Numbered from the stretch's first letter, positions 9,307-17,550 are shown. The stretch is 64,000 nucleotides of DNA from Hwangdonia seohaensis (GCF_031932625.1 NZ_JAVSCK010000003.1:620001-684000), one strand, 5' to 3'. Notes: a model not told the origin generated them from the letters alone. Numbers and translations: made by a program.

Positions 9307-9618
9307 ATGCATAAAACCATTCATCAATATTATTTATACATTTTAACCAATAAAACTTATGGCACGTTATACATTGGTGTTACAAACGATTTGGAGCGCA
9401 GAATGTTTGAGCATAAAAACAAATTAGTCGAAGGGGTTACTAAAAAATACGGTTTATGTAAACTCTTGTATTTTGAAACCTATCAATTTGTAAATGATGC
9501 TATTAAAAGAGAAAAAAACATGAAAAAGTGGAAACGACAATGGAAAATTGATTTGATTGAAAAAGATAACCCTAATTGGAAAGATTTATCCAAAGATTGG
9601 ACTTATTTAGTTGATTAG
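9307..9618 (+). CDS. GIY-YIG nuclease family protein (UPF0213-like)
   Basis: This protein of about 103 residues is a single GIY-YIG endonuclease domain. The GIY half is YYLYIL, the YIG half is LYIGVT, and these are followed by LERR with the catalytic-type arginine. KKYG and LLYFETY (with the likely metal-binding glutamate) come next, and KREKNMKKWKRQWK is the usual basic C-terminal helix. I prefer the ATG at 9307 to the upstream ATG at 9235, because the 24 extra residues would come from translating the palindromic repeat and would overlap DUF808. The gene sits between inverted copies of the same repeat. Chromosomal members of this family have no agreed cellular role. Confidence 0.88.
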   Translation: MHKTIHQYYLYILTNKTYGTLYIGVTNDLERRMFEHKNKLVEGVTKKYGLCKLLYFETYQFVNDAIKREKNMKKWKRQWKIDLIEKDNPNWKDLSKDWTYLVD

Positions 9619-9655
9619 GGAATTTGTATAAAATTGGAATAACCTTAACCTTTAA

Positions 9656-9682
9656 GTGGATTCCTGCCTGCGCAGGAATGAC
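9656..9682 (-). repeat. REP-like palindromic repeat, copy B
   Basis: This 27-nt unit is the exact reverse complement of copy A at 9259-9285 and lies 37 nt after the GIY-YIG stop codon. It is followed by ACAAACAA-type sequence, also seen after copy C, so the shared unit on this side extends to about 38 nt with one mismatch. Confidence 0.9.
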
Positions 9683-9706
9683 AAACAAAAAAAGTAAAAG
9701 AATTAA

Positions 9707-9733
9707 GAGACACCAAAGTCACTTTGAAGTCTC
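9707..9733. repeat. Hairpin GAGAC..CAAAGT-C-ACTTTG..GTCTC
   Basis: An inner perfect palindrome CAAAGTCACTTTG is enclosed by the arms GAGAC and GTCTC with a 2x2 internal loop, an 11-bp stem in total. No T-run follows on either strand, so it is not an obvious terminator. It may be another small interspersed repeat. Confidence 0.6.
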
Positions 9734-9736
9734 ATC

Positions 9737-9755
9737 AATCTAAATAATTTAGATT
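9737..9755. repeat. 19-nt perfect palindrome
   Basis: The arms AATCTAAAT and ATTTAGATT are perfect inverted copies around one central A. The palindrome begins 4 nt after the preceding hairpin, so two dyads stand side by side between repeat copies B and C. A binding site or a cruciform-type repeat are both possible. Confidence 0.6.
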
Positions 9756-9806
9756 CACAAAAGCCATAAATATTTTTTTCAAAGTAGAATAATTATTGCT
9801 CTTTTA

Positions 9807-9833
9807 GTGGATTCCTGCCTGCGCAGGAATGAC
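9807..9833 (-). repeat. REP-like palindromic repeat, copy C
   Basis: This is the third identical copy of the 27-nt unit, in the same orientation as copy B and 124 nt beyond it. A short perfect hairpin, GACACT-T-AGTGTC at 9882-9894, follows at the 3' end of lptB. Confidence 0.9.
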
Positions 9834-9893
9834 AAACAACTTAGTAACGACATACAAACTAACCAATAAAAATTACTAAATGACACTTAGTGT

Positions 9894-10634
9894 CTACTCA
9901 CGGATTTTCTTTTTACGCAACTCGAAGTTTTGGCCTAAATATACTTTGCGCACCATCTCGTCTTCAGCTAATTCTTCAGGTTTTCCGGCTTTTAAAATAC
10001 CGCCTTCAAACATTAAATAGGTTCTATCGGTAATGGCCAGGGTTTCTTGTACGTTGTGGTCGGTAATTAAAATACCGATATTTTTTTTGGTAAGTTGGGC
10101 TACAATCCGCTGAATATCTTCAACCGCCACGGGATCTACTCCTGCAAAAGGCTCGTCCAATAAAATAAAACTAGGGTCGGTTGCCAAAGCACGGGCAATT
10201 TCGGTACGTCTCCGCTCGCCACCCGACAATAAATCGCCGCGGCTTTTTCGAATATGGCCCAAACCAAACTCTTCAATTAACGATTCCATTTTATCGTGTT
10301 GCTGTTTTTTACTCAGTTTTGTAAGTTGCAACACGCTTAAAATATTATCTTCAATACTTAGTTTTCTAAACACCGAGGCTTCTTGCGCCAAATACCCAAT
10401 ACCGTTTTGCGCTCGTTTGTACATGGGATATTTGGTAATTTCGGTATCATCTAAAAAAATATGTCCGCCATTGGGTTTTATCAAACCCACAATCATGTAA
10501 AACGAGGTGGTTTTACCGGCACCATTTGGTCCCAGAAGTCCAACAATTTCACCTTGGTTTACCTCAAGTGAAACATCTTTTACAACTTTTCGTCCGCTGT
10601 AGGACTTCATTAAATTTTCGGCTCTTAAAATCAT
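9894..10634 (-). CDS. lptB: LPS export ABC transporter ATPase LptB
   Basis: This 246-residue ATPase should power extraction of lipopolysaccharide from the inner membrane with LptF, LptG and LptC. It shows Walker A GPNGAGKTT (residues 35-43), the Q-loop near YLAQEASVFRKL, the signature LSGGERRR near 139, Walker B FILLDEPFAGVDP near 156-168 and the H-loop ITDHNV. YLAQEASVFRKL and DEPFAGVDP are characteristic of LptB. It is the last gene of a minus-strand group with kdsD, tatC and a CMD-family gene. Linkage to kdsD fits joint work on LPS. Confidence 0.95.
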   Translation of the reverse strand: MILRAENLMKSYSGRKVVKDVSLEVNQGEIVGLLGPNGAGKTTSFYMIVGLIKPNGGHIFLDDTEITKYPMYKRAQNGIGYLAQEASVFRKLSIEDNILSVLQLTKLSKKQQHDKMESLIEEFGLGHIRKSRGDLLSGGERRRTEIARALATDPSFILLDEPFAGVDPVAVEDIQRIVAQLTKKNIGILITDHNVQETLAITDRTYLMFEGGILKAGKPEELAEDEMVRKVYLGQNFELRKKKIRE

Positions 10635-10739
10635 ATCTTTAAATACTAAACGCTAAAAATAGTAAAATCATATAGGCTATTATAACGCAAGGTTCATTTT
10701 TATCTTATTGCTGTGCCCATCTGCGCAGCAACCAATAAT

Positions 10740-11090
10740 CTATTTGTCTTTGGCTTCTAAAGCATCCCAAAATTCGTAAGCACGACGCAAATGCGGAATA
10801 ACAATGGTGCCGCCAATTAAATTCGCGATACTTAAAGTTTCAATAACCTGTGCTTTTGGTATGCCTTCTTTATAACAGGTTTCAAGATGGTATTTTACGC
10901 AATCGTCGCAACGTAAAACCATGGATGCCACTAAGCCTAAAAGCTCTTTTGTTTTAACATCTAAAGCGCCTTCCGCGAAAGCGTTGGTATCTAAATTAAA
11001 GATGCGCTTAATAACTTTGTTGTTATCGGCGAGAATTTTATCGTTCATTCTCTGGCGATATTCATTAAATTCGGTAACGATATCAGACAT
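10740..11090 (-). CDS. Carboxymuconolactone decarboxylase family protein (AhpD-like)
   Basis: This 116-residue, all-helical protein belongs to the CMD family. It contains the redox-type motif RCDDCVKYH (C-x-x-C followed by His) near residues 59-67, as in AhpD-like peroxidase partners. Its length equals that of stand-alone CMD proteins. The start overlaps the 3' end of tatC by 8 nt, so the two are probably translationally coupled. A thiol-dependent peroxidase or reductase role is inferred from the Cys pair, and the substrate is unknown. Confidence 0.87.
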   Translation of the reverse strand: MSDIVTEFNEYRQRMNDKILADNNKVIKRIFNLDTNAFAEGALDVKTKELLGLVASMVLRCDDCVKYHLETCYKEGIPKAQVIETLSIANLIGGTIVIPHLRRAYEFWDALEAKDK

Positions 11091-11907
11091 GCTTTTTTTC
11101 TTTTCTTTTTTGATTTCTAATAACGATTTTAGAAATATAAATACTTATTTGATATAAAACTATAATTGGGATGGCTACTATAACTTGACTCGCGATATCT
11201 GGAGGCGTTATAATGGCTGAAAGTATAAGTACAACTACGAGGGCGTATTTTCGATATTTTCTTAATATTTCGGGTGTAACCAATCCTATTTTGGTTAAAA
11301 AATAGATGATGATGGGCAGTTCGAAAATCAATCCTGAAGCCAACGCAGAAGACCGCACCAGAGCAATATACGAACCAATATCGATTTGATTGTCTACCGC
11401 ATCAGAAATGCTGTAATTGGCTAAAAAATTAAGTGATAAAGGCGTTACAATGTAATATCCAAACAATACGCCAATAAAAAACAAGAGCGATGAAATGATG
11501 ATAAAACCACGCGAATGCCTGCGCTCGTTTGAATGCAGCCCCGGACTGATAAATTTCCATAATTGGTAAACAACATAGGGGAATGATATAATGAAACCTG
11601 CTAAAATAGCGGTCCAAATATCTGCCGAAAACTGACCGGCCATGGTACGGTTTTGCAGTATCATGGGCATTTCATCGGCACAAAACGTAGTGTCCAGACC
11701 TATAAAATTTGCAGCATTACATAAAAAATTATAGGTTGGAAAACTCATTTCCAAGGGTGCAAAAATGATCTCATCAAAAATAAATCGGCTAAAAATAAAA
11801 GCCAAGGTTGCCACTAAAATTACCGCTATACAAATGCGTATTAAATGCCAGCGTAAATCTTCAAGATGGTCTAAAAAAGACATCTCATTAATATTCTTTT
11901 TCGCCAT
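11083..11907 (-). CDS. tatC: Sec-independent protein translocase subunit TatC
   Basis: This 274-residue protein has the six membrane spans of TatC, the receptor of the twin-arginine export pathway. The N-terminal MSFLDHLEDLRWHLIR matches the conserved cytosolic segment, and SPGLHSNERR with the following GFIIISSLLFFIGVLFGY matches the central part. A longer insert around residues 50-85 with two or three cysteines is typical of Bacteroidota TatC. Its ATG shares one base with the stop of kdsD (TAATG), and its end overlaps the CMD gene. No tatA or tatB is in the window. Confidence 0.95.
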   Translation of the reverse strand: MAKKNINEMSFLDHLEDLRWHLIRICIAVILVATLAFIFSRFIFDEIIFAPLEMSFPTYNFLCNAANFIGLDTTFCADEMPMILQNRTMAGQFSADIWTAILAGFIISFPYVVYQLWKFISPGLHSNERRHSRGFIIISSLLFFIGVLFGYYIVTPLSLNFLANYSISDAVDNQIDIGSYIALVRSSALASGLIFELPIIIYFLTKIGLVTPEILRKYRKYALVVVLILSAIITPPDIASQVIVAIPIIVLYQISIYISKIVIRNQKRKEKKHV

Positions 11908-12872
11908 TATATAATGCCTTCTTTAATTAAATCGTGTAAATGTACCACACCTGCATAATTGCCATTGTCTTCAACAAGTAACTGAGAAATACCGTTGGTT
12001 TCCATAACTTCTAAAGCATCAACAGCCATGGCATCTACATTGATGTGTTTGGGGTTTGAGCTCATAATATCTTTGGCGGTTAAACCAGAAAAATCCTCCA
12101 CTTTGGTTAACATTCTACGTAAATCGCCATCGGTAATGATACCAATAATTTTTCCGTTTTCAACCACAGCGGCAACGCCCAACATTTTTTCTGTAATTTC
12201 AATTATAATATTTTTAATGCTCGTATCTAACTGTACTTGTGGCTTTTCGTTTACGGAGGAGATATCATGAACCCGTAAATACAATTTCTTTCCTAAAGCA
12301 CCACCGGGGTGGTATTTGGCAAAATCGTTGCTCGAAAAACCTCGTAACTCCAATAAACAAACGGCAAGCGCATCGCCAATTACCAATTGTGCCGTTGTGC
12401 TTGTTGTTGGTGCCAAATTATTTGGGCAGGCTTCCTGTTCGACATAAGCGTTTAAAACAAAGTCTGCCTGTTGCCCTAAAAACGAATCTATGTTACCGGT
12501 AATGGCAATCATTTTGTTTTTGGCACTTTTTATTAAAGGCACCAAAACTTTAATTTCGGGTGTGTTTCCGCTTTTCGAAATGCAAATGACCACATCGTCT
12601 TTAAGGATTAACCCTAAATCGCCATGAATGGCATCGGCGGCATGCATAAAAATGGCAGGCGTTCCGGTGGAGTTTAAGGTGGCTACAATTTTATTGGCTA
12701 TAATGGCACTTTTGCCAATTCCTGTAATAATTACGCGTCCTTTGGAGTTGTAAATTAGTTTTACCGCATGGGCAAAATCATCGGTAATAAGAGAAACTAA
12801 GTTAGAAATGGCCTTACTTTCCATTTCAATAGTGTGTTTGGCAGTACCAATAATAGAAATTTCGTCTTTCAA
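11907..12872 (-). CDS. kdsD: Arabinose-5-phosphate isomerase (KpsF/GutQ family)
   Basis: This 321-residue protein has an N-terminal SIS sugar-isomerase domain (residues about 35-170, with GIGKSAIIANKIVATLNSTG and HGDLGLI) and two C-terminal CBS domains (about 205-320). It should interconvert ribulose-5-phosphate and arabinose-5-phosphate, the first committed step of Kdo synthesis for lipopolysaccharide. The length and domain order match KdsD/KpsF. It is the first gene of the kdsD-tatC-CMD-lptB group and is divergent from recQ. A 9-bp inverted repeat lies 27 nt upstream of its start. Confidence 0.93.
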   Translation of the reverse strand: MKDEISIIGTAKHTIEMESKAISNLVSLITDDFAHAVKLIYNSKGRVIITGIGKSAIIANKIVATLNSTGTPAIFMHAADAIHGDLGLILKDDVVICISKSGNTPEIKVLVPLIKSAKNKMIAITGNIDSFLGQQADFVLNAYVEQEACPNNLAPTTSTTAQLVIGDALAVCLLELRGFSSNDFAKYHPGGALGKKLYLRVHDISSVNEKPQVQLDTSIKNIIIEITEKMLGVAAVVENGKIIGIITDGDLRRMLTKVEDFSGLTAKDIMSSNPKHINVDAMAVDALEVMETNGISQLLVEDNGNYAGVVHLHDLIKEGII

Positions 12873-12898
12873 AATTTATTATATTTTTTGGTTGAAGC

Positions 12899-12922
12899 TT
12901 TAAAGATTTTGTTATCTTTAAA
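12899..12922. promoter_or_regulatory. 9-bp inverted repeat between kdsD and recQ
   Basis: The arms TTTAAAGAT and ATCTTTAAA are perfect inverted copies around a 6-nt loop, in the 206-bp divergent gap. It may be an operator or part of the kdsD leader. The AT-rich composition means chance is not excluded. Confidence 0.35.
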
Positions 12923-13078
12923 TGTTAATCCATATTGAATTTTTATTGTAAATTCGAATTGCGTTACAAAACTAACGAAAAAAACATGAGGGTTCTCTAA
13001 ATACACTGCTAAATTAATGAATATCATACTTAGAAATGGTGTATTTTTTATCGCGTAAATTAATTTTTTATTTTATCA

Positions 13079-15283
13079 ATGTTAACAGCAAAAAGTGACA
13101 TTCATTCTGCATTAAAAAAGTATTTTGGATTTAACAAATTCAAGGGATTGCAGGAAGATGTAATTAAAAGTATTTTATCAGGAAACCATACGTTTGTAAT
13201 TATGCCAACAGGGGGCGGAAAGTCGCTTTGTTACCAACTTCCAGCATTAATGCAAGAAGGCACAGCCATTGTGGTGTCTCCGTTAATAGCCCTGATGAAA
13301 AATCAGGTAGATGCCATTAGAGGTCTTTCAAATGAAGAAGGTGTGGCGCATGTATTAAATTCTTCATTAAATAAAACCGAGGTAAAGCGCGTTAAAGAAG
13401 ATATTGTTAACGGCATTACCAAACTGCTTTACGTGGCACCAGAATCGTTAACCAAAGAGGAAAACGTAGAGTTTTTACGCTCTGTAAAAGTGTCTTTTAT
13501 GGCTATTGACGAGGCCCATTGTATAAGTGAATGGGGACACGATTTTAGGCCGGAATATAGAAATCTCCGCAATATAAAGGAACGTATTGGTGACGATATC
13601 CCCATAATTGGTTTAACCGCTACAGCAACGCCAAAGGTACAGGAAGATATTATAAAAAACTTAGGTATTGCCGGCGCTACAACGTTTAAAGCGTCATTTA
13701 ACAGACCAAATTTATATTACGAGGTACGCCCAAAAACAAAAAACGTCGATGCCGATATTATTCGATTTATTAAACAAAACGAAGGAAAATCCGGTATTGT
13801 TTACTGTTTAAGCCGAAAGCGTGTTGAAGAACTGGCACAGGTATTACAGGTAAACGGTATTAAAGCAGTGCCATACCATGCCGGTTTAGATGCCAAAACC
13901 AGATCGAGCCATCAAGATAAATTTTTAATGGAAGATGTAGATGTTGTTGTGGCCACAATTGCCTTTGGGATGGGTATCGATAAGCCCGATGTGCGCTTTG
14001 TAATCCATCACGATATTCCTAAGAGCATAGAAAGTTATTATCAAGAAACCGGTCGAGCCGGTCGCGATGGGGGCGAAGGCCATTGTTTGGCGTTTTACGC
14101 TTATAAAGACATAGAAAAGCTAGAGAAATTTATGTCTGGCAAACCCGTTGCCGAACAAGAAATTGGGCACGCATTGTTGCAAGAAGTTGTCGCTTTCGCG
14201 GAAACATCCATATCGCGTAGAAAATTCATTTTACATTATTTTGGCGAGGAGTTTGACAATGAAACAGGAGAAGGTGGCGATATGGACGATAACGTACGTT
14301 ACCCCAAAAAGCAAAAAGAAGCTAAAAACGATGTTAAGCTACTATTGGAAACCATTGATAAAACCAACGAAAAATACAAATCCAAGGATTTGGTAAATGT
14401 GCTCATCGGGAAAGAAAACGCTTTGATAAACTCGCATAAAACCAACGAACAAGACTTTTTTGGTAAAGGTAAAGCGCAAGACAACAAACATTGGATGGCC
14501 TTATTGCGGCAAGTATTGGTTTCGGGGTATCTTAAAAAGGATATTGAAACTTATGGCGTTATAAAGTTAACGGATTCCGGTAAGGCATTTATTAAAAAGC
14601 CAGTGTCGTTTATGATGACCGAAGACCATATTTTTGAAGGTGAACAAGAAGACGGCAGCATCATTACCGCCGAAAAAGGAGGTGGCGCCGTAGCTGATGA
14701 TGTGTTAATGGGCATGCTTAAGGATTTGCGTAAAAAAAATGCAAAAAAACTGGGTGTTCCGCCGTTTGTTATTTTTCAAGATCCGTCGTTGGAAGACATG
14801 GCTTTAAAATATCCCATTACCATGTCCGAGCTTAGTAACGTGCATGGTGTTGGCGACGGCAAAGCAAAAAAATACGGTAAAGATTTTATCGACCTTATTT
14901 CAAAATATGTCGAGGAAAACGACATTACGCGTCCAGACGATTTGGTGGTAAAATCTACGGGCAGCAACTCTGCAAATAAGCTGTATATCATTCAAAATGT
15001 AGACCGAAAATTACCTTTGGATGATATTGCGTCGTCTAAAAAAATGTCTATGGAAGATTTTATAAAAGAAATGGAAGCCATAGTATATTCTGGCACCAAG
15101 CTGAATATAAATTATTGGATTGATGAGATTCTGGACGAAGACCAACAAGAGGAAATCCACGAGTATTTTATGGAATCTGATTCTGATAGTATCGATGATG
15201 CCATTGAGGAATTTGATGGCGATTATGACGATGAGGAATTGCGTTTATACCGTATAAAATTCATTAGCGAAGTAGCTAATTAG
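13079..15283 (+). CDS. recQ: ATP-dependent DNA helicase RecQ
   Basis: This 734-residue 3'-5' DNA helicase has Walker A PTGGGKSLCYQLP near residue 43, the DEAH box AIDEAHCISEWGHDFRPEY near 142, motif IV-VI sequences SGIVYCLSRKRVE and QETGRAGRDG, then an RQC region and a C-terminal HRDC domain (about 575-650). It is longer than Escherichia coli RecQ because of an acidic tail of about 80 residues. The usual four zinc-binding cysteines of the RQC region are not there: the segment reads SRRKFILHYFGEEF and then GEGGDMDDN. It acts in recombination and replication fork repair. Confidence 0.94.
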   Translation: MLTAKSDIHSALKKYFGFNKFKGLQEDVIKSILSGNHTFVIMPTGGGKSLCYQLPALMQEGTAIVVSPLIALMKNQVDAIRGLSNEEGVAHVLNSSLNKTEVKRVKEDIVNGITKLLYVAPESLTKEENVEFLRSVKVSFMAIDEAHCISEWGHDFRPEYRNLRNIKERIGDDIPIIGLTATATPKVQEDIIKNLGIAGATTFKASFNRPNLYYEVRPKTKNVDADIIRFIKQNEGKSGIVYCLSRKRVEELAQVLQVNGIKAVPYHAGLDAKTRSSHQDKFLMEDVDVVVATIAFGMGIDKPDVRFVIHHDIPKSIESYYQETGRAGRDGGEGHCLAFYAYKDIEKLEKFMSGKPVAEQEIGHALLQEVVAFAETSISRRKFILHYFGEEFDNETGEGGDMDDNVRYPKKQKEAKNDVKLLLETIDKTNEKYKSKDLVNVLIGKENALINSHKTNEQDFFGKGKAQDNKHWMALLRQVLVSGYLKKDIETYGVIKLTDSGKAFIKKPVSFMMTEDHIFEGEQEDGSIITAEKGGGAVADDVLMGMLKDLRKKNAKKLGVPPFVIFQDPSLEDMALKYPITMSELSNVHGVGDGKAKKYGKDFIDLISKYVEENDITRPDDLVVKSTGSNSANKLYIIQNVDRKLPLDDIASSKKMSMEDFIKEMEAIVYSGTKLNINYWIDEILDEDQQEEIHEYFMESDSDSIDDAIEEFDGDYDDEELRLYRIKFISEVAN

Positions 15284-15304
15284 ATTTCAAATTAATAAGT
15301 CTTT

Positions 15305-15478
15305 GGGCGTTACCACAAGGGTCGGGCTTTACGCTATATCTTTTTTTAACGTCATAGCGAGGACGAAGATAGCCTGCACTGAGCGCAGTCGAAGTGTGGC
15401 TATCTGTTGAATTTTAGTTCAAAACAAAGCCGTAATTTCTCTTTTCTTAAAAAAGGATGCCGCTGCAATCCCTAACGC
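15305..15478. repeat. Interspersed GGGCGTTACC...CCCTAACGC repeat
   Basis: The element opens with GGGCGTTACC, continues with GGGTCGGGCTTTACGCTAT and closes with GCAATCCCTAACGC. I recognise this as a widespread Bacteroidota intergenic repeat of palindromic type, whose ends are imperfect inverted copies (GGGCGTTA against TAACGC). The middle is interrupted by a second repeat at 15351-15411, so the element is longer than the usual unit. Confidence 0.65.
15351..15411. repeat. Nested repeat with AGATAGCC/GGCTATCT arms
   Basis: Inside the larger repeat lies a second unit containing CACTGAGCGCAGTCGAAGTG, a motif common between genes in Bacteroidota. It is bracketed by the perfect 8-bp inverted arms AGATAGCC (15367-15374) and GGCTATCT (15398-15405). 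Its position within the other element suggests that it inserted later. Confidence 0.6.
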
Positions 15479-15563
15479 AATTATCTGCTAAGGTATTTTT
15501 ATAATCGATAAATAGATTTATTTTTTTTAGTTGTTGATTCCGCGTGTTGGCTGTGGTTTTTAT

Positions 15564-16613
15564 TTATGTTAATCTATTTACTATTCTGTTTAGTTGATTT
15601 TCTGTTAATACAGGTTCAAAGTATTTTATATAATCATTCATTTCTCGTAATAGTTTTATTTTTACGTACTTAAATTTAGATTTTGGTTTATTATTAATCA
15701 TTACAATGAGATTTCGTATAGGAATTTGTTGCTCTCCCCAATGATGTTCATTTAATGTTATATTCTCTGAAAGATATACATAAAGCGCAAAATTGGACCT
15801 TTCAATTTGTTCAATCGGTGACCTTAAACTAATAGAATCGACAGATGATTTACTCCAGTTTTTCGTTTCTATTATAAAAATTCCTGCTCTTGAAATCAAA
15901 AGATGATCAACTTGTATAGAATAGATTCTCTGATTGTGTTTTTTGTAAAAAATGGGATGAGAAAAATTTAAATTAAAATCATTAATCAGAATATAATCAT
16001 CTGAAAGTCTTTTTATTTCTTTAACAACTAAGTTTTCACCTATTGCTCCTGAAATTAGATTTCTTGAATTTTCTAAAACATTACGAGTATATTCTAATTT
16101 TTCAATTTTAGGTTTTGCTCTTTTTTCAATTAAGTTTTGTTTTTCAGTTTCATATTTTTTTATGAAATGTTCATCAATTTCAATATTTTTAATTATCTCT
16201 TTTGCAGAAGAGTTTATCTGTTTAGTTTTAGTTTTTACAAAATTATTGTACTGATTTTTTAGAAAATAAAGATTGATACTTGAGAGCATTTTTCTTAAAA
16301 AGTTTTCGCCTTTATTATTATATATAAAATCAATTTTTGTCTTTAAATCAGAAATTATATTGTTAATTTTTTCCGTCTCTAAATTGATTATTTCAGCTTT
16401 TTTCTGAATTCTTTGTTCGAGGTTGGTACACGTTTCAAAAAATTCTTTATCTAATTCATCGGAAGTGTCATTAAGAATTGTTAGTTTTTCAGAGTTGTAA
16501 TTTGATAAAAAATCATTAATTTGTTTTACAGAACTAAATCTGGAAATTCCTTTATCCTCTAATTCAAATTTTAAGGATTTTAACGATTCTATTGTTCCAA
16601 ATATTCGTGCCAT
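15564..16613 (-). CDS. NERD-domain (nuclease-related) protein
   Basis: This 349-residue protein has a long coiled-coil-like N-terminal half (about 1-190, rich in Lys, Glu, Asn) and a C-terminal NERD domain (about 195-310). The domain shows GAIGENLVVKEI, then VDHLLISRAGIFIIETKNWS, giving the Gly-Glu, Asp and E-x-K elements of a PD-(D/E)xK-like nuclease core. It starts just after an interspersed repeat and is oriented away from recQ. Very AT-rich codon use sets it apart from its neighbours and suggests acquisition. A defence or DNA-processing role is possible but unproven. Confidence 0.83.
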   Translation of the reverse strand: MARIFGTIESLKSLKFELEDKGISRFSSVKQINDFLSNYNSEKLTILNDTSDELDKEFFETCTNLEQRIQKKAEIINLETEKINNIISDLKTKIDFIYNNKGENFLRKMLSSINLYFLKNQYNNFVKTKTKQINSSAKEIIKNIEIDEHFIKKYETEKQNLIEKRAKPKIEKLEYTRNVLENSRNLISGAIGENLVVKEIKRLSDDYILINDFNLNFSHPIFYKKHNQRIYSIQVDHLLISRAGIFIIETKNWSKSSVDSISLRSPIEQIERSNFALYVYLSENITLNEHHWGEQQIPIRNLIVMINNKPKSKFKYVKIKLLREMNDYIKYFEPVLTENQLNRIVNRLT

Positions 16614-16632
16614 TTATGACTTCTCAAATTAC

Positions 16633-16766
16633 AGCCAACGGTTTTGTTTATGATTAGTGGCGGATTTAAGCACCCAATTTAGCAAATAAAAACCGAATAG
16701 AAAATCCGCGAGGATTTTCCGAGTAGGCTAGAACCAAGCAATTATTTTTACACGGTGTTGTAGCCA
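16633..16766. repeat. Long intergenic repeat with GAAAATCC-GCGA-GGATTTTC hairpin
   Basis: The whole gap between the NERD gene and the next gene is one structured element. It has a perfect 8-bp stem at 16700-16719 closed by a GCGA loop, and imperfect outer arms (GCCAACGG near 16634 and CGGTGTTGTAGC near 16752). I recall close relatives as repeats between small variable genes in Flavobacteriaceae. It resembles an integron attC site in layout, but no clear attC core sites can be assigned. Confidence 0.55.
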
Positions 16767-16775
16767 GTTACTTAA

Positions 16776-17420
16776 TCAAAATCCACCATAAATCCGATAC
16801 CAGTTTTTGTCAAGTTTCCAATTGTTTTTCGGATTCTCTTTTAATTTTTGTTCGAGGTCAGCAATTCTTCCTTTATCATCTGAATAAACAAAAAGAGTAG
16901 AAGGTGAATCGAAAAAATTTCTAAAAACCCAAAATTGAACTGTAACCGAATTATTTTCCTTGTTTTTATATACCCAAACATCGTTTCCTCCATTTGAAAC
17001 AATTGGAAACTCAAAAGGCAATTCAAAAATTCCGTTTCCGCTTATACCTTTTCCTTTTATCTCGTTTCGCTTAATTTGTTGTACAATTTCAGTTCTTTTA
17101 TTTTTCAAAATTGTCCAGTCCGTTTTTTCAATTATTCCGTTTGGGATTTTTCGGTGGAAAGTCAGAATGAATAGTAGAATAAAAACGATAACTTTTAAAA
17201 CTCGAAACTTGGTCAAGTTTTTACGTTCACTAATCAGTTTCACAATTTGAAATAATGCTACAATTCCAAAAATCAAACTCATTCCGAGCCAAATGAAAGC
17301 AAGTATGAAAAAATTCGTGTAATAGAAGTTAATCAGCGTAATTAAAATCCAAATTACAATAATCCAAATCAGAGTTTTCTTTTTTATCGATGAGGTTCGT
17401 TTTAATTGGCTACAACTCAT
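16776..17420 (-). CDS. Small membrane protein of unknown function
   Basis: I do not recognise this protein. Three hydrophobic segments lie near the N-terminus (about residues 16-35, 40-62 and 75-90 of the shorter form). A soluble domain of about 120 residues follows, with GISGNGIFELPFEFPIVSNG and VFVYSDD-like strands. The start at 17420 (MSCSQLKRTS) is chosen because it precedes the first hydrophobic segment directly. In-frame ATGs at 17441 and 17462 would add 7 or 14 residues. The gene has the same strand and AT-rich codon use as the NERD gene, from which it is separated by a structured repeat. Confidence 0.6.
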   Translation of the reverse strand: MSCSQLKRTSSIKKKTLIWIIVIWILITLINFYYTNFFILAFIWLGMSLIFGIVALFQIVKLISERKNLTKFRVLKVIVFILLFILTFHRKIPNGIIEKTDWTILKNKRTEIVQQIKRNEIKGKGISGNGIFELPFEFPIVSNGGNDVWVYKNKENNSVTVQFWVFRNFFDSPSTLFVYSDDKGRIADLEQKLKENPKNNWKLDKNWYRIYGGF

Positions 17421-17550
17421 TATATAATAACTTTTATTACTCATATCCCCTAAATAAGTCAAGATATGATACGTTATTTGTCGTTGTTATCACGTAAATA
17501 TAATTAATTTTTCTTACAGAATTACACTAAAAAAGGTATCACTATTTAAT

